From UBA1952 sp965246765 (GTDB lineage Bacteria; Bacteroidota; Bacteroidia; Chitinophagales; Chitinophagaceae), in the NCBI GenBank assembly GCA_965246765.1, contig CBDFFJ010000008.1, positions 186,001 through 250,000 on the forward strand: a stretch of DNA of 64,000 bases, written 5' to 3'. Below are positions 1 to 8,711 of this stretch, piece after piece (the first letter of the stretch is position 1; every line of letters begins with the position of its first letter). The notes beneath the pieces were generated by a model, which had not been told where the DNA came from, searched no databases, and worked only from the letters and a program-made list of their open reading frames with translations. A program made the position numbers and the translations under genes.

Positions 1-785
1 CCGGCAAACAGGTTAATGCGCAGGTAGGGCAGGAAGATTTCCCAGAAATAAGGCCGGAGGTAATTCAGAATAGAAGGTACCATGAAGGCCACTGTAATCT
101 TCTGCTCATCCAGCAATTGATAAACGTACTGGTACTTTATTTCAGTCCTTGGTATCGGGTACAGGCAAGCTCCGGCGGAGAAACACAGCAGGTAAGACAT
201 TACAGACATGTCAAACGTCATGTTGAACATTTGCAGACAGCGGTCATTTTCATCTATATCCAGATCCAGGCGCTCGCAGGCGACTATAAACGCTTCCAGG
301 TTAGAAAGTAACACAGGCACGCCTTTAGGCCGGCCTGTAGTGCCTGATGTAAACAGAATATACATCAACGCATCATCAGACAACGGAACCGGAGGCTCCG
401 ACCTTACTTCACTGTGAAACGCTGCATCCGTGTGGATATGAATGAACCCTTCATAAGGAAGCGCCTGCTCCGCGGATAATATAGTTGTGAAGCCAGCTTG
501 ACTGATAATATCAAGATTTCGTTCGGCAGGTGCTGCTGGGTTGAGCGGTACATACGCGCGTCCTTCAAACCAGAGCGCTATGATGCTGGCATAGCAGGGC
601 AGGTCGTCTGTGATCCATAAGCCGAATATTTGCTGATTATGGAACGCTTCTTCACGAATCTGCGCCCTGATCCCATTGATTTTTTGGAGAAAAGTGGAAT
701 AAGTAAATGCTTTTCCCTCTGAAAAAACAGCATTTTTCTGACCAGCCTCAACAAACGTATTATAAAGCCGCGTAACTAAATTCAT
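1..785 (-). CDS. AMP-binding adenylation enzyme, N-terminal part (cut by window edge)
   Basis: An open frame runs leftward from ATG at 785 past the window edge (about 261 codons seen). It has the adenylate-forming enzyme core: the phosphate-binding A3 loop FTSGTTGRPKG at residues 145-155, preceded by LMYI, and an A4-like FNMTFDMSV at 187-195. The overall pattern (NTFVEAGQKNAV, FEGRAYVPLNP) resembles amino-acid adenylation domains of NRPS or DltA-type D-alanine ligases more than acyl-CoA synthetases. Members activate a carboxylic acid with ATP to an acyl-adenylate and load it on a thiol. The substrate cannot be read because the specificity pocket and C-terminal lid lie outside the window. A plausible Bacteroidota promoter lies just upstream. 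Confidence 0.85.
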   Translation of the reverse strand, partial: MNLVTRLYNTFVEAGQKNAVFSEGKAFTYSTFLQKINGIRAQIREEAFHNQQIFGLWITDDLPCYASIIALWFEGRAYVPLNPAAPAERNLDIISQAGFTTILSAEQALPYEGFIHIHTDAAFHSEVRSEPPVPLSDDALMYILFTSGTTGRPKGVPVLLSNLEAFIVACERLDLDIDENDRCLQMFNMTFDMSVMSYLLCFSAGACLYPIPRTEIKYQYVYQLLDEQKITVAFMVPSILNYLRPYFWEIFLPYLRINLFA

Positions 786-815
786 ATGAACAATTCTGCC
801 TTCCTGTATTCGCCG

Positions 816-848
816 CGAAAGTACGTCCTTGGCAATCTACAAGCCAAA
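816..848 (-). promoter_or_regulatory. Bacteroidota-type promoter of the adenylation gene
   Basis: On the minus strand a TTTG (845-848) is followed about 21 nt later by TACTTTCG (816-823), one mismatch from the TAnnTTTG -7 consensus. It lies about 30 nt upstream of the ATG at 785. The spacing fits the known -33/-7 architecture. Confidence 0.5.
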
Positions 849-1036
849 GAAATTCAGCTTTTTAAAGCGGAATAGTGTTAAATCGCAGATTCGTCCTTAA
901 ACAGTGTAAGTTTCAGATTAGGAGCCCTGCCGTAACGAACGTTTACAAATTCCGGAGAAATAAAAGCAACATTTGAATATATATTAAAATGTATAAAATA
1001 TAGCTGTTAAAGACGTATTCTGCCAACGCCATTAAG

Positions 1037-1073
1037 ATAAAAAAAGGGTTGCAATGACACGCACTGCAACCCT
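1037..1073 (-). terminator. Rho-independent terminator
   Basis: A perfect stem (AGGGTTGCA with TGCAACCCT, 1045-1053 and 1065-1073) with an 11-nt loop is followed, on the minus strand, by a run of T. It sits directly downstream of the T9SS protein gene ending at 1097. Confidence 0.85.
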
Positions 1074-1096
1074 CATTCTTAAGAAAGGCTGAGCCC

Positions 1097-2347
1097 CTAC
1101 TTCACAACCTTAAAGCTGGCCGTGCCCGCTTCTGTGCTGAGCAGCAGGATATAAGTGCCGGCAGGAAAAGCCTCCACAGAGAGTTCAACAGCCTGGCCGT
1201 CTCTAAAAGTCTTACTTGTCATTACTGCGCCCACCACGTTGCGCAGCAATGCAGTCTTGCTGCCGCGAACGCTGCTTATGCCCATGAGCGATACCGTCTT
1301 AGTAGCAGGATTTGGGTAAACGTTTACACCCGCCAGCAGGCTTGTGGTACCCACGCCAGAAGTCTTAAAGCGGCCCTTGAAAGTGTTCTCGCCGTAGTTT
1401 TCTTCAAACACGATGTTGTTCACCGTCAGATTGGTGGAAGAAACCGAAACGGTGAGCGGCATGTTGTAGAGCCCCCATGCGTCGCCAAACAGCCTGTAGG
1501 TGCCGGTTGCCACGCTCGGGAAGGAGAACTTGCCCGAAGCGTCGGAGTAAGTGTACGCTACCGGTGCGCCGGTCGCATTGTTGACCAGCATCATCAGGCG
1601 GGCGGTAAGCGGGTCGCCCACGGCGGCACCCTTATTGGCGCCTACCAGCACGCTGCCGCCAATAAAGCCCGGGCCGCCGGGATTGGAACCCGGAATCATG
1701 TAGAGATAATGCGGGCCGCTGCCCCAGGCGGAACTGTAGTAGCGCTGTGCAGTGCTCCAGTTCAGGGAAGAGTCGTAGGTGGGCATCCAGTTGGCATAGC
1801 TCGCATGAGCTGTCTGCAACACGGCCTTTATGAGGAAGGTATCGGTTGGCGCGCAGGCTCTTTTAAAGGAAAAGTTAGGGCTGTTGGTCAGTGTTACGGA
1901 ATCTACTGCTGTAAGGGTAGTGTCGCCGGCTACAGGATTATTGCGCTGCACCTTCACCAGGTACACTTTGGCAGGGCCTGTGTTGGGTGTGCTGCCGAGC
2001 ATCACCGTGCCATTCAGCGTCTTGGCGGCACCGCATATAATGGCGTTAATGGTTGCATTGGATCCCGTGTAAACGCCAACGTTAGTGGTATTTATACCAC
2101 ATGCAGGTATTGCAACGAGGTAGTTCGTTGGCGTAGTCCAGCCAGACGGAAAGTTCATGCTGTACATGCCGCTGCTGTTGGTTACCGCGCTGTCCACATT
2201 AATGAGCGAGACTGTATCGCGCAGGTACACCTTCTGTCCGGACACTACAGCGCAGGTTGCGGCGCTTGTGACTGTGCCGCTTACGGTTGCGGCACCGGCG
2301 GCGCCGGCAGCAAGACAGAGGGAAAAAGAGAGGAGAAGTTGCTTCAT
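1097..2347 (-). CDS. Secreted carboxypeptidase-regulatory-like protein with T9SS sorting domain
   Basis: A 416-residue exported protein. The ATG at 2347 was chosen because it opens a clean signal peptide (MKQLLLSFSLCLAAGAAGA); the frame stays open further upstream without a plausible leader. The mature N-terminus (VSGTVTSAATCAVVSGQKVYLRD...) and a later segment (TYSDASGKFSFPSVATGTYRLFG) look like carboxypeptidase regulatory/SdrD-B-like beta-sandwich repeats. The last about 75 residues form a type A T9SS C-terminal domain: VNVYPNPATKTVSLMG, then AFPAGTYILLL, ending FKVVK. The protein is therefore inferred to be exported by T9SS and anchored or released at the cell surface. No enzymatic motif is visible. 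A strong terminator follows. Confidence 0.85.
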   Translation of the reverse strand: MKQLLLSFSLCLAAGAAGAATVSGTVTSAATCAVVSGQKVYLRDTVSLINVDSAVTNSSGMYSMNFPSGWTTPTNYLVAIPACGINTTNVGVYTGSNATINAIICGAAKTLNGTVMLGSTPNTGPAKVYLVKVQRNNPVAGDTTLTAVDSVTLTNSPNFSFKRACAPTDTFLIKAVLQTAHASYANWMPTYDSSLNWSTAQRYYSSAWGSGPHYLYMIPGSNPGGPGFIGGSVLVGANKGAAVGDPLTARLMMLVNNATGAPVAYTYSDASGKFSFPSVATGTYRLFGDAWGLYNMPLTVSVSSTNLTVNNIVFEENYGENTFKGRFKTSGVGTTSLLAGVNVYPNPATKTVSLMGISSVRGSKTALLRNVVGAVMTSKTFRDGQAVELSVEAFPAGTYILLLSTEAGTASFKVVK

Positions 2348-2544
2348 GCTGGTGTTGTTGGTTTGGGTTAGAAAATTGATGAACGAGTGAGTTTCTGATT
2401 GCGCAGGCAGTAACGGCAATAATGACCGTAGCACATGAGTGAACGTTAGGATTCTAACTAAATATAATTCGTATTAATGAGCATAAGGTTCAGCCTGATG
2501 CTGATAGTCAACCGGCCGCGGCGCTGATGGTAAACCGCTAAAGC

Positions 2545-3270
2545 TTACGGGCAGGTGTAGAAATAATATGTGGTGTCTTCCGCGCGTGCGTAGGTCCAGG
2601 TGGAGTTGTCGTAATTCCTGTAAGACACGAGCACCCGCATATTACTATCAAGCTTGTAAGCATAGTGTGTGCTGTCGCCTGAATAATCGGACGTTTTCAT
2701 CAGATGCCTGTTCTGCGTCATCCCGATTTGTCCCCAGGATTGCATGCCCGGAAACTGGTCTGTGCATATGGTATCGTAGTACGTGAATCTAAAACGTGTG
2801 GAAGACGTGGCCGGATTCGTAATGCTGTAAGACATCGCTACGACATCGCCGTTTTCATACACCAAGTGTGCCCAATAGTCAATGCCGTTTCCCGTATGGG
2901 TGAGTGTGCGGATTACCCTGTTCTCATCATCATAGAAATAGTAGCGTGTCTGCCGCTTGCCATCAAAATCAAAGGGTATCTTGAGATACTTCAGGCGGCC
3001 TATGCTGTCAAGAACGACCGTATCTGTGCTTCCTACAAATTCTATCAGCTGTTTGTTGTTGAAATACCGGAGCGACGAGTTTGGGTAGCTGATATTGCCG
3101 TCCTGATCGTACGTGATATAGGCGATTCCCTGCGAGGAAGTCTTTACCGAGGTCAGCTTCTTCCAGCTGCAGTCGTCCGGCCCGGGCGGGTTGGCGGCAG
3201 GATCATCTTTTTTACAGGCAACAGCCAGCATGATGAATACCGGCATATAAATCCGGGCAATTTTCTTCAT
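2545..3270 (-). CDS. Putative lipoprotein, hypothetical
   Basis: A 241-residue protein. The start at 3270 gives a lipoprotein signal: MKKIARIYMPVFIMLAVAC, with the lipobox cysteine followed by KKDD, the usual Bacteroidota pattern for surface or periplasmic lipoproteins. The mature part is rich in aromatic and Asp residues, with repeated short strands (SYPNSSLRYFNNKQ, DSIGRLKYLKIPFD, YFYDDENRVIRTLTH) reminiscent of RHS/YD-like or DUF4595-type beta-repeat lipoproteins. That family assignment is an impression, not a clear match. It is divergent from the T9SS protein at 3369 with about 100 bp between them. Confidence 0.7.
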   Translation of the reverse strand: MKKIARIYMPVFIMLAVACKKDDPAANPPGPDDCSWKKLTSVKTSSQGIAYITYDQDGNISYPNSSLRYFNNKQLIEFVGSTDTVVLDSIGRLKYLKIPFDFDGKRQTRYYFYDDENRVIRTLTHTGNGIDYWAHLVYENGDVVAMSYSITNPATSSTRFRFTYYDTICTDQFPGMQSWGQIGMTQNRHLMKTSDYSGDSTHYAYKLDSNMRVLVSYRNYDNSTWTYARAEDTTYYFYTCP

Positions 3271-3368
3271 GATCTGATGCGCATGGCAACTGCGCAGACA
3301 AAATAACGCCTTGCCTGCCATATTATTTCTACTCCTCATTCCATATAACTTTAATCTCTGCTTTCCGT

Positions 3369-4124
3369 ATGAAAATCCTGCGCCTCGTCCTCCTGCCGGC
3401 TCTCCTGACGCTGTGTATGCTCCGGGCCGGCGCAGCCGTTTGGCAAACCAGCCGCCCCGGTTACTGGCAAGTCCCCGGCACCTGGACCGGACCGACTGTC
3501 CCCGCATACAGCAGTGCCGATACCTTCATCATAAGCCACCCGGTGATATTTGAGCAATCGCTTGTTTTTAATGCCGGCGCGCAGATCAGGATAGAAGCCA
3601 GGGGAGGGTTATGCGGCCACCGGAACATCACGGCACATGCCGGCGCAAACATCCTGAAATACGGATTGCTGGAGCTGGATACTATGTTTATTCCCGGTGG
3701 CCGCGTGCTATGCAGGCTGCCTGAACAAGTCGTTTTTACCCGCTATGCTATTATCACCAATGGCGGCTCGCTGGTAATAGACAGCTGCGGCCTGGCGGTG
3801 GGGCCGTGGTTTAACTGCAGGCTTCCGGAATATGCATTTCAGACGCCCACGTTATCGGCACCATCGCCGTCGCAGCAGACTATTGCGCTCTCGCCGAATC
3901 CAGGCAACGGCGTCTTTATGCTCAGCGGTTTAGCGCCGGGGCGGCCTGCGAGCCTTCTTATAACGGACATGACCGGCAGGGCCGTTTATGCCTCTGCGCA
4001 CGGCAGCCCGGGCAATACCTGGCAGCTAAAAACCTCTTTACCGCCAGGCGTTTACAACTGGCGTTTAAGCAGCGCCGGATATCCCGCCTGCGGCGGAAAG
4101 CTTGTTGTGGACATGTGGCCCTGA
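3369..4124 (+). CDS. Secreted protein with T9SS sorting domain
   Basis: A 251-residue exported protein starting with a signal peptide (MKILRLVLLPALLTLCMLRAGA). The N-terminal half (WQTSRPGYWQVPGTWTG... IISHPVIFEQSLVFNAGAQIRIE) resembles the short beta-helix/G8-like segments of Bacteroidota surface proteins (solitary strands, 'W...GTW' openings). Residues from about 175 to the end are a type A T9SS domain (IALSPNPGNGVFML ... LLITDMTGRAVY ... LPPGVYNWRL). The function is unknown. A near-consensus -7 box, TAACTTTA, lies at 3346-3353. Confidence 0.75.
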   Translation: MKILRLVLLPALLTLCMLRAGAAVWQTSRPGYWQVPGTWTGPTVPAYSSADTFIISHPVIFEQSLVFNAGAQIRIEARGGLCGHRNITAHAGANILKYGLLELDTMFIPGGRVLCRLPEQVVFTRYAIITNGGSLVIDSCGLAVGPWFNCRLPEYAFQTPTLSAPSPSQQTIALSPNPGNGVFMLSGLAPGRPASLLITDMTGRAVYASAHGSPGNTWQLKTSLPPGVYNWRLSSAGYPACGGKLVVDMWP

Positions 4125-4154
4125 CCGGCGCTGAAAGCTGCTACGAGGCCAGTG

Positions 4155-4922
4155 TCATACGTCCAACGCATTGATTTGCGCCTTGTATCCGGCCGGTAGC
4201 AGGAGCGCCTTCAGCATCCGGTCCATCTTTACTCGCCGGCTAAGCCTGTAGATGGGTATGGCAGGCTTTAACAGCGAGCAGCTGTGGTAGCCAAGCAATG
4301 CGTTTACACGTCCGGGCACTATCAGCTTTTGGGCTTCCGTTAGCACCAGGTATCGCAGCGCGCCCAGGTGCCGGCGATATTGCCGGAACAGGTCGGCGGT
4401 GTACTTGCTCCATTGCAGATCTGCGGCAAGATGGGCCTCCCGCACAGGCAGCCAATCTGCATAAGTATGCGGCAGATCATTTAGACCCATCCTCATGCCC
4501 ATGCGATGGAATACGTGATGCACTTCTTCTTTCTCCGCGTCGCTAAGGCGGGACTCAAATAGCTCATAAGCGGCCACCGAGTAGTGTATGAGCATAAAAA
4601 GCACGTCGCGATAAGCCCAATCCGGAATGGTGAAGCCGCGAGCGCCTTCTACCGCGCCGTGAATCTGTTGCACGAGGTCTATAGCCGCGTGCGCTTCTTC
4701 TACAGGCGAAAAGACAATCTTCCGGGCGTAGCCGACCGTAGAGAACAGGCGGCCAAGCGGATCTGCCGGTAGCTTGCCGGTGAAATAAAGCCAGTCAACC
4801 GCCTTATTCAGCGCAAACTCCGCCGACGCGCCCGCAAAGATGATCAGGATCATGTCGGCGTTGCCCCAGATTTTGCGGACGATGGATCCTTCATCTACAA
4901 AAAAGTCGCGCTTCGCTTGCAT
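4155..4922 (-). CDS. Oxygenase MpaB/DUF2236 family protein
   Basis: 255 residues, matching the MpaB/rubber-oxygenase/DUF2236 family by its characteristic opening (GSIVRKIWGNADMILIIFAG) and its internal helices (DVLFMLIHYSVAAYELFE; LPHTYADWLPVREAHLAADLQ). Family members are heme-dependent oxygenases; in rubber oxygenases and fungal MpaB they cleave or oxidise hydrophobic substrates. The substrate here is unknown. The gene lies 43 bp downstream of a Coq4-like gene on the same strand, so the two are probably co-transcribed, which may hint at lipid or quinone-linked chemistry (inference). Confidence 0.75.
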   Translation of the reverse strand: MQAKRDFFVDEGSIVRKIWGNADMILIIFAGASAEFALNKAVDWLYFTGKLPADPLGRLFSTVGYARKIVFSPVEEAHAAIDLVQQIHGAVEGARGFTIPDWAYRDVLFMLIHYSVAAYELFESRLSDAEKEEVHHVFHRMGMRMGLNDLPHTYADWLPVREAHLAADLQWSKYTADLFRQYRRHLGALRYLVLTEAQKLIVPGRVNALLGYHSCSLLKPAIPIYRLSRRVKMDRMLKALLLPAGYKAQINALDV

Positions 4923-4965
4923 TTGGCATTTTGGGGTTGGTGAATGAGTACCGGGCAGGTAACGC

Positions 4966-5505
4966 TCAGGCTGTTGACAGCATATCGCTGAAAGCGCGCC
5001 GGTTTGGTGAACGCGGCATCTTTCGCGAACTGGGCGCCATCCTGAAGATCAGTTCCCGGAGCGCTGCGGTTTGCAACCTTCCATGTGTTCTGACGGTCCA
5101 TGAGCGGATTGGCAGCGCGGCCTTTCCATGCAGGTAGTCGCGGTAGAAGGCGGGCCACTCGTCGGGCAGGAGCAGGGCACCAAGGCCAAACAGAGCGAAC
5201 GCGGCAAAGGAATAGTTGCCATTTCCGATCATAAACGCCTGGAGCCTGATCTCATCCACAGGCGTCATGGCGAAGCCCAGCAATACGTGCTTCAGGTCAT
5301 GGTCCTGATAATAAGGCAACTCCCTAAGCCCGTGTTGCAGCAGGCAGTCACTGATGTCTTTGCCCAGTGTGCCGGGCGGATATCTTTTCAGGCAGGCAGC
5401 CCGCCGTTCCAGGGATGAACGATTGTAGAAACAAGCCACACTGCCTATTCCCATCCGGAATGCGACGCTGATGACGTGACGGGCCAGGCGTTGGAGCAGA
5501 TTCAT
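4966..5505 (-). CDS. Coq4-like protein
   Basis: 179 residues. The centre carries the Coq4-type metal-binding signature HDLKHVLLG (HDxxH), followed by the typical acidic and GNG stretch (VDEIRLQAFMIGNGNYSF) and a hydrophobic helix ending in PDEWPAFYRDYLHGK. Eukaryotic and proteobacterial Coq4 acts in ubiquinone biosynthesis. Bacteroidota make menaquinone and carry Coq4-like proteins of unknown role, so only the fold is claimed. It probably forms an operon with the MpaB-like gene downstream. The last about 30 residues are Arg/Ser-rich and differ from the family norm. Confidence 0.7.
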   Translation of the reverse strand: MNLLQRLARHVISVAFRMGIGSVACFYNRSSLERRAACLKRYPPGTLGKDISDCLLQHGLRELPYYQDHDLKHVLLGFAMTPVDEIRLQAFMIGNGNYSFAAFALFGLGALLLPDEWPAFYRDYLHGKAALPIRSWTVRTHGRLQTAALRELIFRMAPSSRKMPRSPNRRAFSDMLSTA

Positions 5506-5648
5506 CTTTGTCCGTTTTTTAAGGTGGTTCGCAAGAGTTGATTACGTCGTTGTCTTCAACAGGAGATACGCAGAGACCAAAACCCTTCGACGTTGCGCAG
5601 CAAACATACGCAAAGTACTTTGCAATTCAGAGTGTCTGCCCAGGCGCG

Positions 5649-6440
5649 CTAACGGAAGTAGTCGTAGGACAGCTTCAGCAGCAGGGCAATTACCACGAGC
5701 AGGAAGAAAATGCGGATAAACCCGCTCCCTTTGCGCAGGGCCAGCTTAGTGCCGGCATAATTTCCCAGCATATTGGACGCGGCGGCCGGCAGCGCCAGGT
5801 GCCACACGATGGCGCCTTTCATCAGAAAGAATGTCAGCGCAGCGGCATTCGTCACGCAGTTGAGCACCTTCGCATTTGCCGCGGCATGCACAAACGTGTA
5901 CCCGAACGCCAGCACGAACACAAACACCAGAAAGCTGCCGGTGCCCGGGCCGATACATCCGTCACACAGCCCGATAACGAGCCCTGCGGCAATGCTATAG
6001 CCGAGATGCTTCTGCGGGCTCAGCGTATGCGTACTATGCAGCCCAAGCTTTTTATTCAGCAGTGTGTACACCAGCACCAGCGCAAGCACCGCAATAAGGA
6101 AAGGCGTGAACTGCTCTTTATGCACCAGGCTCACCAGCAATGCCCCGCTGAAGGCCCCGGCCGCGGCGGAGATGATGCCCGGTATTAGCTCTTTCCAGTT
6201 GAGCTTGACCTTCCTCAGGTAATGAAACGCGGACAGTGATGTGCCGGCAAATGAAGCGGTCTTGTTGGTGGCGAGGGTCTGCGTTAGCGACAGGTGAGGC
6301 TGAAAAAGAAAAAAGGCAGGCAGCTGAATCAGCCCGCCGCCGCCAACCATCGCATCAACAAAGCCGGCTACAAAGGCGAATAGACAGAGGGCAAGCATCG
6401 AGCAAACAATGGCGGCGAAGAAACGCCGTTCATCCTGCAT
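5649..6440 (-). CDS. TSUP (TauE/SafE) family membrane permease
   Basis: 263 residues from ATG 6440, chosen because GGAG sits 6 nt upstream; an in-frame ATG at 6500 would add 20 residues. The sequence shows about eight hydrophobic helices and the two family hallmarks: VAGFVDAMVGGGGLIQLPAF near the N-terminus and IGLCDGCIGPGTGSFLVF in the second half, an internal repeat. TSUP proteins move sulfite, sulfonates, thiosulfate or related anions across the inner membrane. The substrate is not predictable here, as no sulfur genes are adjacent. It is divergent from the secreted protein at 6538. Confidence 0.9.
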   Translation of the reverse strand: MQDERRFFAAIVCSMLALCLFAFVAGFVDAMVGGGGLIQLPAFFLFQPHLSLTQTLATNKTASFAGTSLSAFHYLRKVKLNWKELIPGIISAAAGAFSGALLVSLVHKEQFTPFLIAVLALVLVYTLLNKKLGLHSTHTLSPQKHLGYSIAAGLVIGLCDGCIGPGTGSFLVFVFVLAFGYTFVHAAANAKVLNCVTNAAALTFFLMKGAIVWHLALPAAASNMLGNYAGTKLALRKGSGFIRIFFLLVVIALLLKLSYDYFR

Positions 6441-6537
6441 TTTCAACTCCACTAATACTGTAAAAGCCTTGTTGCGCATGATTACGGGCCGTAGCAGCAT
6501 TGTATCTTAGTATCTGGGCCAGCGAAAAAATATAACA

Positions 6538-7173
6538 GTGAGACAGATCGTGTGCATGCAGTTGCTGGCCATATGCCTTGCTTATAGTTCATCGGCGCAG
6601 GATGACGCTTCCGTTCCGGGGGTTATCAACAGCCTTACCTCAAGCTCGGTTTCTGTCGCTGCTATAGAGGAGCTTCCTGCAAACGTCCGGGCGGGCATTG
6701 CGTCCATTTTAAAGACGCGCTTGGGCGATGTGGCTGCCAGTCTCAACTTCTCAACCGGCCAGATTCTTTATGCCGAAAACCGACGCGATACGGGCCGCGC
6801 TATCCCTTTGTATGATCTGCGGCTGCTGCTGAGTGACAGCGTCCTGTTGGGCAGTACGGCCTACGAGCTTGAGTTGCGGGTGGACGAAAAGGGCCGGCTC
6901 TTATACATTAACTGGCCGGCTTCCGGCTACGCGGGCAGAGACGTCCTTGCGCCCCGTGCATATGTTGCCGCGTATGCCACGCAATTCGCGAAGCGCAGCA
7001 GGTTTTACTCCGCGCACTTTCACGACCAGCTCCAGTACTATGCGGCCCGCGATAAGATGGTTTGGCTCTTTCAATATCCGGTGAAGGACTTGTCTAAAGT
7101 AATGATGCTGCGAACGGTAGAGATTGACTGGCTGGGCCCGAAGGTGCTGAAGCAGTTTATGGGCAGATATTAG
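6538..7173 (+). CDS. Secreted hypothetical protein
   Basis: 211 residues with a GTG start at 6538. This start supplies the positive charge for the signal peptide (MRQIVCMQLLAICLAYSSSAQ); ATG at 6556 is an alternative. The mature protein is a mixed alpha/beta chain (LAPRAYVAAYATQFAKRSRFYSAHFHDQLQYYAARDKMVWLFQYP) with a WLGPKVLKQFMGRY terminus. I do not recognise a family. It is followed by the ruined restriction gene and is not obviously in an operon. Confidence 0.6.
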   Translation: MRQIVCMQLLAICLAYSSSAQDDASVPGVINSLTSSSVSVAAIEELPANVRAGIASILKTRLGDVAASLNFSTGQILYAENRRDTGRAIPLYDLRLLLSDSVLLGSTAYELELRVDEKGRLLYINWPASGYAGRDVLAPRAYVAAYATQFAKRSRFYSAHFHDQLQYYAARDKMVWLFQYPVKDLSKVMMLRTVEIDWLGPKVLKQFMGRY

Positions 7174-7217
7174 CGCAGGATCACCGACGGTTTCTATCGG
7201 CTTAGAGAGTAGCCGCC

Positions 7218-8591
7218 ATGCGATTCCTAGACGATACGCTCATTATAGAATTTGGCAAGCGCGAGACAGCGCGGACGGAGGTTACGGCGTCCATTACCGC
7301 CAACTTGGCTCCTAAGTTCAGCATCCGAACTTATCAGACGGAAGCGCTCCTCGTTTACCAGGACAAGCCCTTTCCCGGCAGGCCTTACAAGCCCCGCACC
7401 TGCTTTACATTATGGCTACCGGCTCGGGCGAAACCCTCATCATGGCCGGGCTGATGCTCCACCTCTATGAGCAGGACTACCGCAACTTTCTGTTCTTCGT
7501 CCACAGCAACAACATCATCCAGAAGACCAACGACAATTTCCTCAACCCGCTTTCCGGCAAATAGCTCTTCAACCGCAATTTCACGTTTGTCAGACGCGAA
7601 GTGCTGAATAAAGAGGCGGAAAATTTTGACGCTGCGCGTGCCGCGGAGCTATGAGCGCGTACGCTCCTTTGCAGACCTCGGTCTGGGTGGGAAAAACGTG
7701 ACTGTGCGGTTATCGTTGGGGCTTGGGCAGGCAGTCTTCTGTTTTTGATTCTGAGCTGGAGCGGGAAGACCGCTGAGCGAGCTGGAAGTTCCGGTTGTCG
7801 GCATCCCGCTGCATGTTTGTCGCTATGCGCTCACGTGTAATCCTGCCTTCTGGTTTGATTCGCTGAGCCGCTACTTTCCGCACCTGCGCTCGTCGGTGCA
7901 ATTCATTACCGAAAGCGCATATCTTGGCGGCCTTGCCATCAATTTTTCCGGCACCACGGAGCGCCTGCGGCGAATCACACACGAGATTTTCTGAAAGGCT
8001 TGTCGGCGCTGCTTTCAAGCATAGAAGCTGAGCTGGCGGCGGGCGATACCGAGTACGAAGGGACGGAAGATTTTACCGGCTCAAGGCTGCACAATGTATT
8101 CCCCAAACAGAAGACTATCTATGTGCAGAAAGACAGCGACCGGGCAGACGGGCAGGAAAGTGTGGTAGCAGATGCCGACTGGTATGCCTACAATGCGAAC
8201 TACGGCACTTCTGAGGAGAAGGCCTTTGTGAAGCTGTTCCGGCGGCGCTTTGATGCGCTTAGCCAGCGGTTTGAAAACATCTTTCTCATCCGCAATGAGC
8301 GTTCATTAAAGCTCTTTGACGCGCAGAGCCGCGGCTTTGAGCCGGATTTCATTCTCTTCTGCAAAGAGCGCGAATGCGCGGGCCCTGTCTATCAGGTGTT
8401 CATAGAGCCTACAGGCGCGCACCCGCAGGCGGCCGATGCCTGGAAAGCTAACTTTCTTAAAAAGATTGCGGACAGCAATGCGTCCTTTCACCATGGATAC
8501 GGACAAGCACCGCCTCACCGCAGCGGCAATGTTTTACAACGAGGCTTCGGAGAATGAATTCCAGACAGGACAGGAGGCGGTATTGGAGTGA
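7218..8591 (+). pseudogene. Type III restriction enzyme (Res subunit), degraded remnant
   Basis: Translating pieces in different frames recovers an orderly type III Res subunit. It starts MRFLDDTLIIEFGKRE..., followed by KFSIRTYQTEALLVY, a helicase P-loop MATGSGETLIMAGLML (the catalytic Lys is Glu here), then LFFVHSNNIIQKTNDNFLN, an in-frame TAG at about 7563, and FVRREVLNKEAENFD. After a large internal loss come FWFDSLSRYFPHLRSS, SALLSSIEAEL, and the C-terminal nuclease part WYAYNANYGTSEEKAFVKLF ... GFEPDFILF ... YQVFIEPTGAH, ending YNEASENEF...VLE and TGA at 8591. There are at least four frame changes or stops. Intact Res is roughly 850-1000 residues. No Mod methyltransferase remains next to it. 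It is clearly inactive. Confidence 0.85.
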
Positions 8592-8651
8592 AATAAGCGG
8601 CAACGAAGCCTGAAGAAGGGAAATTACCCCGATAGCTTTTAACTAATAATT

Positions 8652-8666
8652 GATAGTATTACTCTC
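8652..8666. promoter_or_regulatory. Candidate TetR operator upstream of the exporter operon
   Basis: GATAGTATTACTCTC matches 13 of 15 positions of the perfect dyad GATAGTATTGCTATC found in front of the TetR gene (13888-13902, opposite strand). It lies 20 nt upstream of the -7 box of the exporter genes, where a bound repressor would block initiation. Confidence 0.55.
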
Positions 8667-8685
8667 ACAAAGTGCGGCATAGCTA

Positions 8686-8693
8686 TACTTTTG
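8686..8693 (+). promoter_or_regulatory. -7 promoter box of the exporter operon
   Basis: TACTTTTG is an exact TAnnTTTG match, 18 nt before the ATG at 8712. No clear -33 TTTG is visible at the usual distance. Confidence 0.55.
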
Positions 8694-8711
8694 CGGCTGT
8701 AAGAAAACCAA

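Larger units (their letters stand above)
786..1096. other. Intergenic region
   Basis: A 311-bp gap without a convincing gene. Its left half holds the promoter of the adenylation gene, its right half the terminator of the T9SS protein gene, and between them is an A+T-rich stretch around 965-1010 with no clear element. Confidence 0.6.

Noticed and set aside
2545..3270. RHS/YD-repeat toxin
   Set aside because: Only a weak strand pattern is seen, the protein is short and is a lipoprotein.
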